A stretch of 64,000 bases of DNA from contig JACEEZ010011890.1 in the NCBI GenBank assembly GCA_016584305.1, positions 1-64,000 on the forward strand, in the 5' to 3' direction. Source of the stretch: Chionoecetes opilio. Its lineage: Eukaryota > Arthropoda > Malacostraca > Decapoda > Majidae. Made by a program: the position numbers and the translations under genes. How positions within the stretch are numbered: position 1 is the first letter of the stretch; each line of letters begins with the position of its first letter. The notes under the pieces were generated by a model. It was not told the DNA's origin and searched no databases. It worked only from the letters and a program-made list of their open reading frames with translations. Shown here piece after piece: positions 1 to 11,029 of this stretch.

Positions 1-175
1 TTTTTTTGGTTTTCCCAAAAATTCATTAAAAAAACTTGGAAAAAAATTTTTTTTAGGAAAATTATACCTAAATTTCATAAAAATTAACATATTTTTGTCA
101 TACATTGTAAAAATATTTTAAAAATTAAAAAAATTTTAGAAAGAAAAGAAATAATTCATTTTAAAAAAAAAAAAA
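1..175 (+). repeat. Left-edge fragment of a B unit and tail (noisy)
   Basis: The sequence follows the second half of a B unit (attcattaaa, cttggaaaaa, acctaaatttcat, acatatttttg) and then the block tail, ending in a corrupted form of ACTTCAATTTGTAG and an A run. Many one-base indels make it hard to align. It shows that the array continues to the left of the window. Confidence 0.6.
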
Positions 176-1108
176 CCATATTAGCTAAATTTTGGGAAAA
201 TAATTTTTGGGGTTTATGAATAGTAATAAAACTATTTTTATTTCAAAAACGTACTTTTTAAAAACTTGAAAAACGTTGTTATTTTAAAATAAATAACCTA
301 TTTCTTTAAAATACAAAGGGTTTAAAGCTCTTTAAATTAAATTTTTAAAAAGGGAATTTTTAAAATTCAAAAAAAAAGTTAACACTTTACAAATTTAATT
401 TAAACCCATTTATGGGGTTTTAAATATAAAATAAAATTTATAAAAAAACGTACAGTTTAAAGCTAAAAAAATGGGTTTAAATACTTTTTTTCAAAAATAA
501 AAACCTCTTATCCTTTTTAAAGAAAGTTATTACATTAAGTGAAATTTATCTAAAAAAGTTGTTACCGTGAAAACAACTTATACCCGTTTAAAAAAAATAA
601 ATTGAAACCACTTTTTAGGGTTAATAGCAAAGAAAGTAAAAAAACTTGTATTTTATACAATAACCTACATTTTACAAGAAACTATGAAAAACGCTTGCAA
701 TATCCCGGGTTATATCACAATAAATAACCTCTTACCTTCTATTTAATCTTAATGCGTAAGCTACTATGTGCAAAAATTTAAAAAGAGGTTTTAATATTCA
801 ATTTGTGGGAAACAGCATATATCATGATAATAGCAAAATCTTTTGAAAACACTACTTTTTTAAATGGGTTTTTATAGCATAGATATAAAAATACTTGAAA
901 GTTACAATAACGCTACAGTTACAAGAAACTATGAAAAACGCTTTGCACTATACCGTTTTATAACACAATAAATCAACCTATTACTCCTTCTATTTATGTA
1001 GCTTAATTAAGTTAACTACTTTATAGGTGCAAATTATTCTCAAACAATGATTGATCATCAATTGTAGTAAAACTGCTATATATCACCGGAATACTAACTA
1101 AAATCATT
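176..1108 (+). repeat. Monomer A array, about 4 noisy copies
   Basis: Four degraded A monomers are recognisable by GGGTTTATAG-like landmarks near 212, 410, 615 and 865. Indels and stretched A or T runs occur every few bases. No gene is visible. Confidence 0.7.
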
Positions 1109-1856
1109 GAAAGACACATTTTAAGGGTATAAGCATTATTTAAGGTAAATTCCTTCTATTATTATATAACACTACAATTAACAAGAAACTATTAAAAAAC
1201 ACGTTGTAAGGTAAAATTTTCACAATATAGATCCAAATTCCTATTATAATCTTTACAGTAGTTTAAATAGCAATTTCTTAAGAAAACACTATAATACCAC
1301 ATTTTGAATTTCTCTATCAAAAAAAGGGCTGAATAATGTCAATTTTCGACATTTTTTAGGCCCTTCAAAAATATACATTAAACACTTGAAAAACACGTTG
1401 TTTCTTGATTAAAATTAATACATAATTTCATGTAAGAACTACTATTTTAAGCTCATAATATTGTAAAATATAGTTGTGTGAAAGTGCTGAATAAATGTCA
1501 AATTTCGATATTTTTTAGGTTTTTCAAAATACATTAAAATACTTGGAAAAAAACGTTGTTTTTTAAAGATTAAAATTGATACCTAAATTTCATGAAACAT
1601 ACATATTTTTAGCTCATTACTGTAAAATAATAGGTGTGAAAAAGTGCTTGAATAATGTGTAAAATTTCAAAAGAATTTAGCCTATTCAAAAATATATTAA
1701 ATACTTGTAAAAACAATATGTTTTTAAGATTAAAATTGAATATCTAAATTTTCATGAAACCTACATATTTTTAGCTATTAATTTGGTACAATATAGTTGT
1801 ACAATATAAAAATCATGATTTAGCTACGATATAAATAAATATACTTCAATTTGTAG
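1109..1856 (+). repeat. A'+B block 1 (three B units, noisy)
   Basis: A' begins at the aagacacatttt landmark. B units start near 1326, 1484 and 1644, and the tail ends in TTCAATTTGTAG. Diagnostic bases match block 4: a cataatttca form in B1, an AGGTTTTTC form in B2, and loss of the GAC hairpin arm in B3. It appears to be a poor-quality copy of block 4, about 9.17 kb upstream of it. Confidence 0.8.
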
Positions 1857-4800
1857 AAAAAAAAAAAAACGTTTCACTGATCCTAGCCTGATATTCATTG
1901 AAAACACTACATTTTATGGGTTTTATACGCAATATGATAATAAACTACTTGTATATATACAATAACTCTACATTTCAATAACTATGCAAATGCTTGCAAT
2001 ATAACATTTATCACAATAAAAAACCTCTTACTCTTCTATTTAATAGCTTAATGTAATGTAAGCTACTTATAGGTGCAAATTATTCTAAAAGAGGATTTTT
2101 ACTTCAATTTTGTGGAAAACAGCTATATATCACTGATAACTAAGTTAGAATAATTGGAAACACGACATTTTATGGGTTTATAGCAATATATAAGTAAAAC
2201 TACTTGTTATATACAAAACGCTACAGTTTAGAAGAAACTATGAAAAACGCTTGCAATATACGTTATATCACAATAATATACCTTCCTCTTCTATTTAAAT
2301 AGCTTAATGTATATAAGCTACTTATAGTGTAAATATTCTAAAAGAGGATTTTATACTTCATTTGTAGAAAACAGCTATTATATCACGATAACTAGCTAAA
2401 ATCATTGGACACACACTACTTTTATGGGTTTTATAGCAATATGATAGAGTAAAACTACTTGTATATATCAATAACGCTAACAGTTTACAAGAAAACTATG
2501 AAAAATGCTTGCAAATTATACCGTATATCACAATAAAAACCTCTTCCTCTTCTATTTAATTGGATTAATTAAGTAACTACTTTGGTGTCAAATTAATCTA
2601 CAAAGAAGGATTTTTACTTCAATTTGTAGGAAAACAGCTATATATCACTGATTAACTAGCTAAAATCATTGAAACACTACGATTTTATGGGTTTATAGCA
2701 ATATAATAAGTAAAACTACTTGTAAATATACAATGAACGCTACAGTTTATAAGAAACATTAAAACGCTTGGCAATATTACGTGTAGATCACAATAAATAA
2801 CCTCTTTCGTCTATTTGAATTCTAATGTAATTTGAAGCTACTTATAGGGTGCAAATTAGTGAAGAGATTGGGAGAGAATGGGGGGGAATATTGCCTAACA
2901 AGAGGATTTTTACTTCAATTGTAGAAAAACAGTTATATATCACTGATCCTAGCTTAACTCATTGAAAACACTACATTTTATGGTTTATAGCAAAGTATCA
3001 TAAGTAAACTACTTGTATAATACAATAACGCTAACATTTAGAAGAAACTTGAAAAACGCCTGCAATAAGACCCGTTATAATCCAATAAAATACCTCTTAC
3101 TCCTTCTATTTAATAGCTTAATGAATGTAACTACTTATAGGTGCCAATTATTCTAAAAGAGCTTTATTACTGTCAATTTGTAGGAAAACCAGCTTTATAT
3201 CACCGATAATAGCTAATATCATTGAAAACACTAAATTTTAAGGGTTTTTTATAACAATATGATAGTAAAACTACCTTGTATATCGACAATAACGCTTACA
3301 GTTTACAAGAAACTAATGAAAAAACGCTTTGCAATATATCGTTATATCACATAAATAACCTCTTACTCTTCAATTTAATAGCTTAATGTAATGTAAGCTA
3401 CTTATAGTTGCAATTCATTCTAAAAAGAGATTTTTATGCTTCAATTATAGTAAAAAGACAGCTTTATATCAACGGGGGATAAATAGCTAATATCATTAAA
3501 AACGCTACATTTTATGGGTTTTTAAGCAATATGATAAGTAAAACTACTTGTATATTAACAATAACGCACAGTTTACAAGAAACTAGAAAAACCCGCGTTG
3601 CAATATACCGTTATATATCACACATAAATTAGCCTCATTACTTTTTCTATTAATAGCTTAATGTATATAAGCTACTTTATAGGTGCAAATTATTTCTAAA
3701 AGAGGATTTTTAACTTCAATTTGTAGGAAAACAGCTATATATCACGATAACTAGCTAAAATCATTGAAAACACTACATTTTACGGGTTTTTATAGGAATA
3801 TAATAAGTAAAACTACTGTAAGATTATACACTAAACGTACAGTTTAGAAGAAACTAATGAAAAAACGCTTGCAATATAACCGTTAATATCCAATAATAAC
3901 CTCTTACTCTTCATTTATTAGCTTAATGTAATTTAAGCTACTTATAGAAGGCAAATTATTCTAAAAAAAGTATTGTATACTTTCACTTTGTAGGAAAACA
4001 AGCTATATATTCACCGATAAATAGCTAATATCCATTGAAAACACTTACATTTTATGGTTTATAGCAATATGAAAGTAAAACTCTTTTATATATACAATAA
4101 ACGCTACTACCGTTTACAAGACAACTATGAAAAACGCTTGCAAATACCGTTTATATCCAATAATAATCTCTTACTTTCTATTTAATAGCTTAAATGTAAT
4201 GTAAGCTACGTATAGGTTTTTGCAAATTATCCTAAACAGAGGATTTTATACTTCAATTAGTAGGAAAACAGCTATATATCCTGATAACTAGCTAAAATCA
4301 TTGAAAACACTACATTTATGGGTTTATAGCTATAATAATCAAACCGAAGACCTACTTGTATATATACAATAACGCCACAGTTTTAGAGAAAAGTATGAAA
4401 AACGTTCAATATACCGTTTATAATCCACAATAAATAACCTACTGACTCTTCTATTTAACAGCTTATGTAATTGTCTACTTATAGTGCAAATTAATTCTAA
4501 AAAGAGGATTTATACTTCAATTTGTAGGAAAACAGCTATATATACCGATTGAATAGCTAATATCATTGAAAACACTACATTTTATATGGATTTATATAGC
4601 AATATGTATATAAAGCTCTTGTATATATACAATAACGCTTACGATCAGTTTTACCAGAAAACTATGAAAAACGCTTGCATTATACCGTTTTTAATCACAA
4701 TAAAAACCGTCTTCCTCTTCTTTTAATAGATTAATGGAATGTAAGCTACTTATAGTGCAAATAATCTAAAAAGAGGATTTTTATTACTTCACTTTAAGAA

Positions 4801-7462
4801 AACCGCTATATATCACTGTAACTACTAAATCCATTGGAAACACTACATTTTATGGGGTTATAGCATATAATAAGTAAAAACTACTTTAAATATCAATAAC
4901 GCTACAGTTTACAAGAAACTATTAAAAAACACGCTTGCAATATACCGTTATATCACAATAATAACCTCCTATCTCTTCTATTTAACAAGCTTATGTAGTG
5001 TAAGCTACTTATATTGCAAATTAGTCTAAAAAGAAGAGCATTTTTATATTTCAATTTGGTAGGAAACAGCTTTATAATATCACGGGACCGATAAATAGCT
5101 AATATCAATTGAAAACACTAAATTTTAAATGGTTTATAGCAATATTGTAAGTAAAACTACTTTTATATATACAATACGCTACAGTTTACAAGAAACTATA
5201 AAAACGCTAGCTATACCGTTATCTCACAATAAATAACCTCTTACTCTTCTTTTTAATGCACCCAGCTTAATGTATGTAAGCTACTTATAGGTGCAAATTA
5301 TTCTAAAGAGTATTTTATATATACTTCAATTTAGGAAAACAGCTATATATCCTGGATAACTCTATAATATTGAAAACCTACATTTTTATGGGTTTATAGC
5401 AATATAATAATTAAAAACTCCTTGTATATATACATAACGCTACAGTTTAGAAGAAACTATGAAAAACGCTTGCATATATCGTTAGATATCAAAAATGAAT
5501 ACCTCCTACTCTTCTATTTAATAGCTTAATGTAAATGTAAGCTACTTTATAGGTGCAAATTAAGTCTAAAAGAGGATTGTATACCTTCACTTGGGTAGGA
5601 AAACAGCTATATATCACGATTCTACTAATATCATTGAAAACACTACATTTTATGGATTTATAGCAATATGATAATAAGCTACATGTTATTATACAATAAC
5701 GCTACAGTTTAGAAGAAAGTATGAAAAAACGCTTGCAATATACCGATATATCACAATAAATAACCTCCTACTCTTCTATTTAACAGCTTAATGTAATGTA
5801 AGCTACTTATAGGTGCAAATTAGTCTAGAAAGAGGATTTTATACTTCAATTTGTAGGAAAACAGCTATATATCACCGATTAATAGCTAATATCATTGAAA
5901 ACACTACATTTTATGGATTTATAGCAATATGATAAATAAAGCTACTTGTATATATACAATAACGCTACAGTTTACAAGAAACTATGAAAAACGCTTGCAA
6001 TATACCGTTATATCACAATAAATAACCTCTTACATTTCTTTTTAATAGCTTAATGTAATGTAAGCTACTTATAGGTGCAAATTATTCTAAAAAGAGGATT
6101 TTATACTTCAATTTGTAGGAAAACAGCTATATATCACTGATAACTAGCTATAATAATTGAAAACACTACATTTTATGGGTTTATAGCAATATAATAAGTA
6201 AAACTACTTGTATATATACAATAACGCTACAGTTTAGAAGAAACTATGAAAAACGCTTGCAATATACCGTTATATCACAATAAATAACCTCTTACTCTTC
6301 TATTTAATAGCTTAATGTAATATAAGCTACTTATAGGTGCAAATTATTCTAAAAAGAGGATTTTTTACTTCAATTTGTAGGAAAACAGCTATATATTCCC
6401 GATAAATAGCTAATATCATTGAAAGTACTACATTTTATGGGTTTATAGCAATATGATAAGTAAAACTACTTGTATATATACAATAACGCTACAGTTTAAA
6501 AGAAACTATGAAAAATGCTTGCAATATACCGTTAAATCACAAAAAAAAACCTCTTGCTCTTCTATTTAATAGCTTAATGTAATGTAAGCTACTTATAGGT
6601 GCATATTATTCTAAAAAGAGGATTTTATGCTTCAATTTATAGGAAAACAGCTTTATATCACCGATAAATAGCTAATATCATTAAAAACGCTACATTTTAT
6701 GGGTTTATAGCAATATGATAAGTAAAACTACTTGTATATATACAATAACGCTACAGTTTACAAGAAACTATGCAAAACGCTTGCAATATACCGTTATATC
6801 ACAATAAATAACCTATTATTCTTCTATTTATTAGCTTAATGTCATGTAAGCTACTTATAGGTGCAAATTATTCTAAAAAAAGGATTGTATACATCAATTT
6901 GTAGGAAAACTGCTATATATCACCGATAAATAGCTAATATCATTGAAAACGCTACATTTTATGGGTTTATAGCAATATGATAAGTAAAACTACTTGAAAT
7001 ATATACAATAACGCTACAGTTTACAAAAAACTATGAAAACGCTTGCAATATACCGTTATATCACAATAATAACCTCTTACTCTTCTATTTAATAGCTTTA
7101 ATGTAATGTAAGCTACTTATAGGTGAAAATTATTCTAAAAAGAGGATTTTATACTTCAATTTGTAGGAAAACAGCTATATATCACTGATAACTAGCTAAA
7201 ATCATTGAAACCCCTACATTTATGGGTTTATAGCAATATGATAAGTAAAACTACTTGTATTCAATAACGCTACAGTTTAGAAGAAACTATGAAAACGCTT
7301 GCAATATACCGTTATATCACAATAAATACCCTCTCACTCTTCTATTTATTAGCTTAATGTAATGTAAGCTACTTATAGGTCCAAATTATTCTAAAAAAAG
7401 ATTGTATACTTCAATTTTGTAGGAAAACAGCTATATATCTCCGATAACTAGCTAAAATCATT
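1857..7462 (+). repeat. Monomer A array, about 21 copies
   Basis: Indel-rich A monomers up to about 5.6 kb become clean after that. The first part (to about 3.5 kb) matches 11.03-12.65 kb variant by variant. The clean part from about 6.61 kb onward matches 12.57 kb onward; an example is the monomer with TTATGCTTCAATTTATAGG near 6625. No gene was found. Confidence 0.9.
2859..2892. other. G-rich insertion of about 34 bp inside an A monomer
   Basis: Between GCAAATTA and CTAACAAGAGG the sequence holds a purine-rich stretch that includes seven consecutive G (2880-2886). The matching clean monomer at 12031-12050 has only TTCT at this point. Nothing else in the window has this composition. It could be a real insertion, or a read or assembly artefact, since it lies in a low-quality stretch. 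Confidence 0.7.
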
Positions 7463-8051
7463 GAAAAGAACACATTTTGAGGGTATAAAGCATTATCATA
7501 AGGTAAATTCCTTCTATTAATGATATAACACTACAATTAAGAAGAAACTATGAAAAAAACGTATAATATACAATTGTATCACAATATAGAGTCTCAAACT
7601 CCTATTATAAGCTTACAGTAGTTTAAAATAGCAATTTCTAACGAAAACAACTATAATTCCACATTTTGAGTTTCACTATCAAAAAAAGGGCTGAATAATG
7701 TCAATTTTCGACATTTTTTGGCCCTTCAAAAATACATTGAAACACTTGAAAAAACGTTGTTTTTAAGATTAAAATTGATACCTAAATTTCATGAAAAATA
7801 CATATTTTTAGCTCATAACATTGTTAAATATAGTTGTGTAAAAGTGCTGAATAATGTCAAATTTCGACATTATTTAGCCTTTCAAAAATACATTAAAATA
7901 CTTGAAAAAACATTGTTTTTAAGATTAAAATTGATATCTAAATTTCATGAAAAATACATATTTTTAGCTATTAATTTTGTAAAATTTTAGTTGTAGCAAA
8001 TATAAAAAGCTATTTAGCTACAGATATAAAGAAATATACTTCAATTTGTAG
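7463..8051 (+). repeat. A'+B block 2 (two B units)
   Basis: A' starts at GAAAAGAACACATTTTGAGG, B1 at 7688 and B2 at 7844, exactly 156 bp apart. The tail ends at 8051 in TTCAATTTGTAG, where A resumes. A stop-free frame of 90 codons (7718-7990, TTG-initiated) runs across both B units and ends at TAG where the usual ATATAG has become TTTTAG. Block 5, 5,956 bp downstream, is its counterpart. Confidence 0.95.
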
Positions 8052-9136
8052 AAAAAAACAACTCTTCACTGATAACTAGCTAAAATCATTGAAAACACTA
8101 CATTTTATGGGTTTATAGCAATATGATAAGTAAAACTACTTGTATATATACAATAACGCTACAGTTTACAAGAAACTATGAAAAACGCTTGCAATATACC
8201 GTTATATCACAATAAATAACCTCTTACTCTTCTATTTAATAGCTTAATGTAATGTAAGCTACTTATACGTGCAAATTATTCTAAAAAGAGGATTTTATAC
8301 TTCAATTTGTAGGAAAACAGCTATATATCACTGAGAACTAGCTAACATCATTGAAAACACTACATTTTATGGGTTTATAGCAATATGATAAGTAAAACTA
8401 CTTGTATATATACAATAACGCTGTAGTTTACAAGAAACTATGAAAAACGCTTGCAATATACCGTTATATCACAATAAATAACCTATTATTCTTCTATTTA
8501 TTAGCTTAATGTCATGTAAGCTACTTATAGGTGCAAATTATTCTAAAAAAAGGATTGTATACATCAATTTGTAGGAAAACTGCTATATATCACCGATAAA
8601 TAGCTAATATCATTGAAAACGCTACATTTTATGGGTTTATACCAATATGATAAGTAAAACTACTTGTATATATACAATAACGCTACAGAATACAAAAAAC
8701 TATGAAAAACGCTTGCAATATACCGTTATATCACAATAAATAACCTCTTACTCTTCTATTTAATAGCTTAATGTAATGTAAGCTACTTATAGGTGCAAAT
8801 TATTTTAAAAAGAGGATTTTATACTTCAATTTGTAGGAAAACAGCTATATATCACTGATAACTAGCTAAAATCATTGAAAACCTATATTTAATGGGTTTT
8901 AGCAATATGATAAGTAAAACTACTTGTATATATACAATAACGCTACAGTTTAGAAGAAACTATGAAAAACGCTTGCAATATACCGTTATATCACAATAAA
9001 TACCCTCTCACTCTTCTATTTATTAGCTTAATGTAATGTAAGCTACTTATAGGTCCAAATTATTCTAAAAAAAGGATTGTATACTTCAATTTGTAGGAAA
9101 ACAGCTATATATCTCCGATAACTAGCTAAAATCATT
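8052..9136 (+). repeat. Monomer A array, 4 copies
   Basis: Four clean monomers carry rare variants (CTGAGAACTAGCTAACATC near 8331, CGCTGTAGTTTAC near 8420, ACAGAATACAAAAAAC near 8685). All of these recur in the same order at 14008-15096. Confidence 0.95.
8220..8291 (+). other. Outer CCTCTT/AAGAGG arms around the TAGCTTA dyad (representative)
   Basis: CCTCTT (8220-8225) and AAGAGG (8286-8291) are exact inverse complements that enclose the 7-bp-arm dyad, giving a possible two-level stem. Monomers with AAAAAAAGGATTG lose the right arm, so this outer stem is not kept everywhere. Confidence 0.7.
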
Positions 9137-9722
9137 GAAAAGAACACATTTTGAGGGTATAAAGCATTATCATAAGGTAAATTCCTTCTATTAATGATAT
9201 AACACTACAATTAAGAAGAAACTATGAAAAAACGTATAATATACAATTGTATCACAATATAGAGTCTCAAACTCCTATTATAAGCTTACAGTAGTTTAAA
9301 ATAGCAATTTCTAACGAAAACAACTATAATTCCACATTTTGAGTTTCACTATCAAAAAAGGGATGAATTATGTCAATTTTTGACATTTTTTGGCCCTTCA
9401 AAAATACATTGAAACACTTGAAAAAACGTAGTTTTTAAGATTAAAATTGATACCTAAATTTCATGAGAAATACATATTTTTAGCTCATAACATTGTTAAA
9501 TATAGTTGTGTAAAAGTGCTGAATAATGTCAAATTTCGACATTATTTAGCCTTTCAAAAATACATTAAAATACTTGAAAAAACATTGTTTTTAAGATTAA
9601 AATTGATATCTAAATTTCATGAAAAATACATATTTTTAGCTATTAATTTTGTAAAATATAGTTGTAGCAAATATAAAAAGCTATTTAGCTACAGATATAA
9701 AGAAATATACTTCAATTTGTAG
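9137..9722 (+). repeat. A'+B block 3 (two B units)
   Basis: B1 carries GGGATGAATTATGTC instead of the usual GGGCTGAATAATGTC, a TTTTTGACAT variant (CpG lost) and an in-frame TAG (ACGTAG near 9428). The open frame therefore restarts at a TTG at 9447 and runs 91 codons to 9722. Block 6 is its counterpart, 5,960 bp downstream. Confidence 0.95.
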
Positions 9723-10284
9723 AAAAAAACCACTCTTACTGATAACTAGCTAAAATCATTGAAAACACTACATTTTATGGGTTTATAGCAATATGATAAG
9801 TAAAACTACTTGTATATATACAATAACGCTACAGTTTACAAGAAACTATGAAAAACGCTTGCAATATACCGTTATATCACAATAAATAACCTCTTACTCT
9901 TCTATTTAATAGCTTAATGTAATGTAAGCTACTTATACGTGCAAATTATTCTAAAAAGAGGATTTTATACTTCAATTTGTAGGAAAACAGCTATATATCA
10001 CTGATAACTAGCTAAAATCATTGAAAACACTACATTTTATGGGTTTATAGCAATATGATAAGTAAAACTACTTGTATATATACAATAACGCTACAGTTTA
10101 CAAGAAACTATGAAAAACGCTTGCAATATACCGTTATATCACAATAAATAACCTATTATTCTTCTATTTATTAGCTTAATGTCATGTAAGCTACTTATAG
10201 GTGCAAATTATTCTAAAAAAAGGATTGTATACATCAATTTGTAGGAAAACTGCTATATATCACCGAATACTAGCTAAAATAATT
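9723..10284 (+). repeat. Monomer A array, 2 copies
   Basis: Two clean monomers. The second has the CCTATTATTCTTC, GTCATGTAAGC and GTATACATCAATTTG variants that always come just before the three-B block type. Confidence 0.95.
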
Positions 10285-11029
10285 GAAAAGAACACATTTT
10301 GAGGGTATAAAGCATTATTATAAGGTAAATTCCTTCTATTAATTATATAACACTACAATTAACAAGAAACTATTAAAAACGCGTGTAATGTACAATTGTA
10401 TCACAATATAGAGTCTCAAATTCCTATTATAAGCTTACAGTAGTTTAAAATAGCAATTTCTAACGAAAAACAACTATAATACCACATTTTGAATTTCTCT
10501 ATCAAAAAAAGGGCTGAATAATGTCAATTTTCGACATTTTTTAGCCCTTCAAAAATACATTAAAACACTTGAAAAAACGTTGTTTCTTAGATTAAAATTG
10601 ATACATAATTTTCATTAAAAATACATATTTTAAGCTCATAATATTGTAAAATATAGTTGTGTGAAAGTGCTGAATAATGTCAAATTTCGATATTTTTTAG
10701 GTTTTCAAAAATACATTAAAATACTTGGAAAAACGTTGTTTTTAAGATTAAAATTGATACCTAAATTTCATGAAGAATACATATTTTTAGCTCATAACAT
10801 TGTAAAATATAGGTGTGTAAAAGTGCTGAATAATGTAAAATTTCAAAAAAGTTTAGCCTTTCAAAAATATATTAAAATACTTGTAAAAACGTTGTTTTTA
10901 AGATTAAAATTGATATCTAAATTTCATGAAACATACATATTTTTAGCTATTAATTTTGTAAAATATAGTTGTAGCAAATATAAAAAGCTATTTAGCTACA
11001 GATATAAAGAAATATACTTCAATTTGTAG
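10285..11029 (+). repeat. A'+B block 4 (three B units)
   Basis: The block is 156 bp longer than blocks 2 and 3 because of a third B unit (starts near 10511, 10667 and 10823). B1 has CATAATTTTCATTAA, which puts a stop in the long frame. B2 and B3 are open for 122 codons (10661-11029, GTG-initiated). B3 has lost the right arm of the hairpin (ATTTCAAAAAAGTTTAGCC). Confidence 0.95.

Larger units (their letters stand above)
176..5600. other. Indel-rich low-quality stretch (left part)
   Basis: Single-base insertions, deletions and stretched homopolymers occur every 10-30 bp, worst before about 1.3 kb and fading by about 5.6 kb. The pattern resembles uncorrected long-read consensus. Confidence 0.75.

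Noticed and set aside
1..5600. Older, naturally decayed edge of the array
   Set aside because: Changes are mostly single-base indels and homopolymer stretching, and similar noise appears abruptly inside the window and next to Ns. Sequencing or consensus error fits better, although natural decay of some copies cannot be excluded.
7718..7990. Open frames of 60-122 codons in the B blocks taken as protein genes
   Set aside because: They repeat a 52-residue unit, mostly lack an ATG, end exactly where monomer A resumes, are broken by indels in several otherwise intact copies, and show no recognisable domain.
7463..8051. A'+B block as a transposon insertion
   Set aside because: There are no terminal inverted repeats, target-site duplications or coding remnants. 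A' is in phase with A and related to it, so a recombined satellite explains it better.
8052..9136. CRISPR array
   Set aside because: The whole 261-bp unit is conserved. There is no short repeat with unique spacers, and no cas genes are present.
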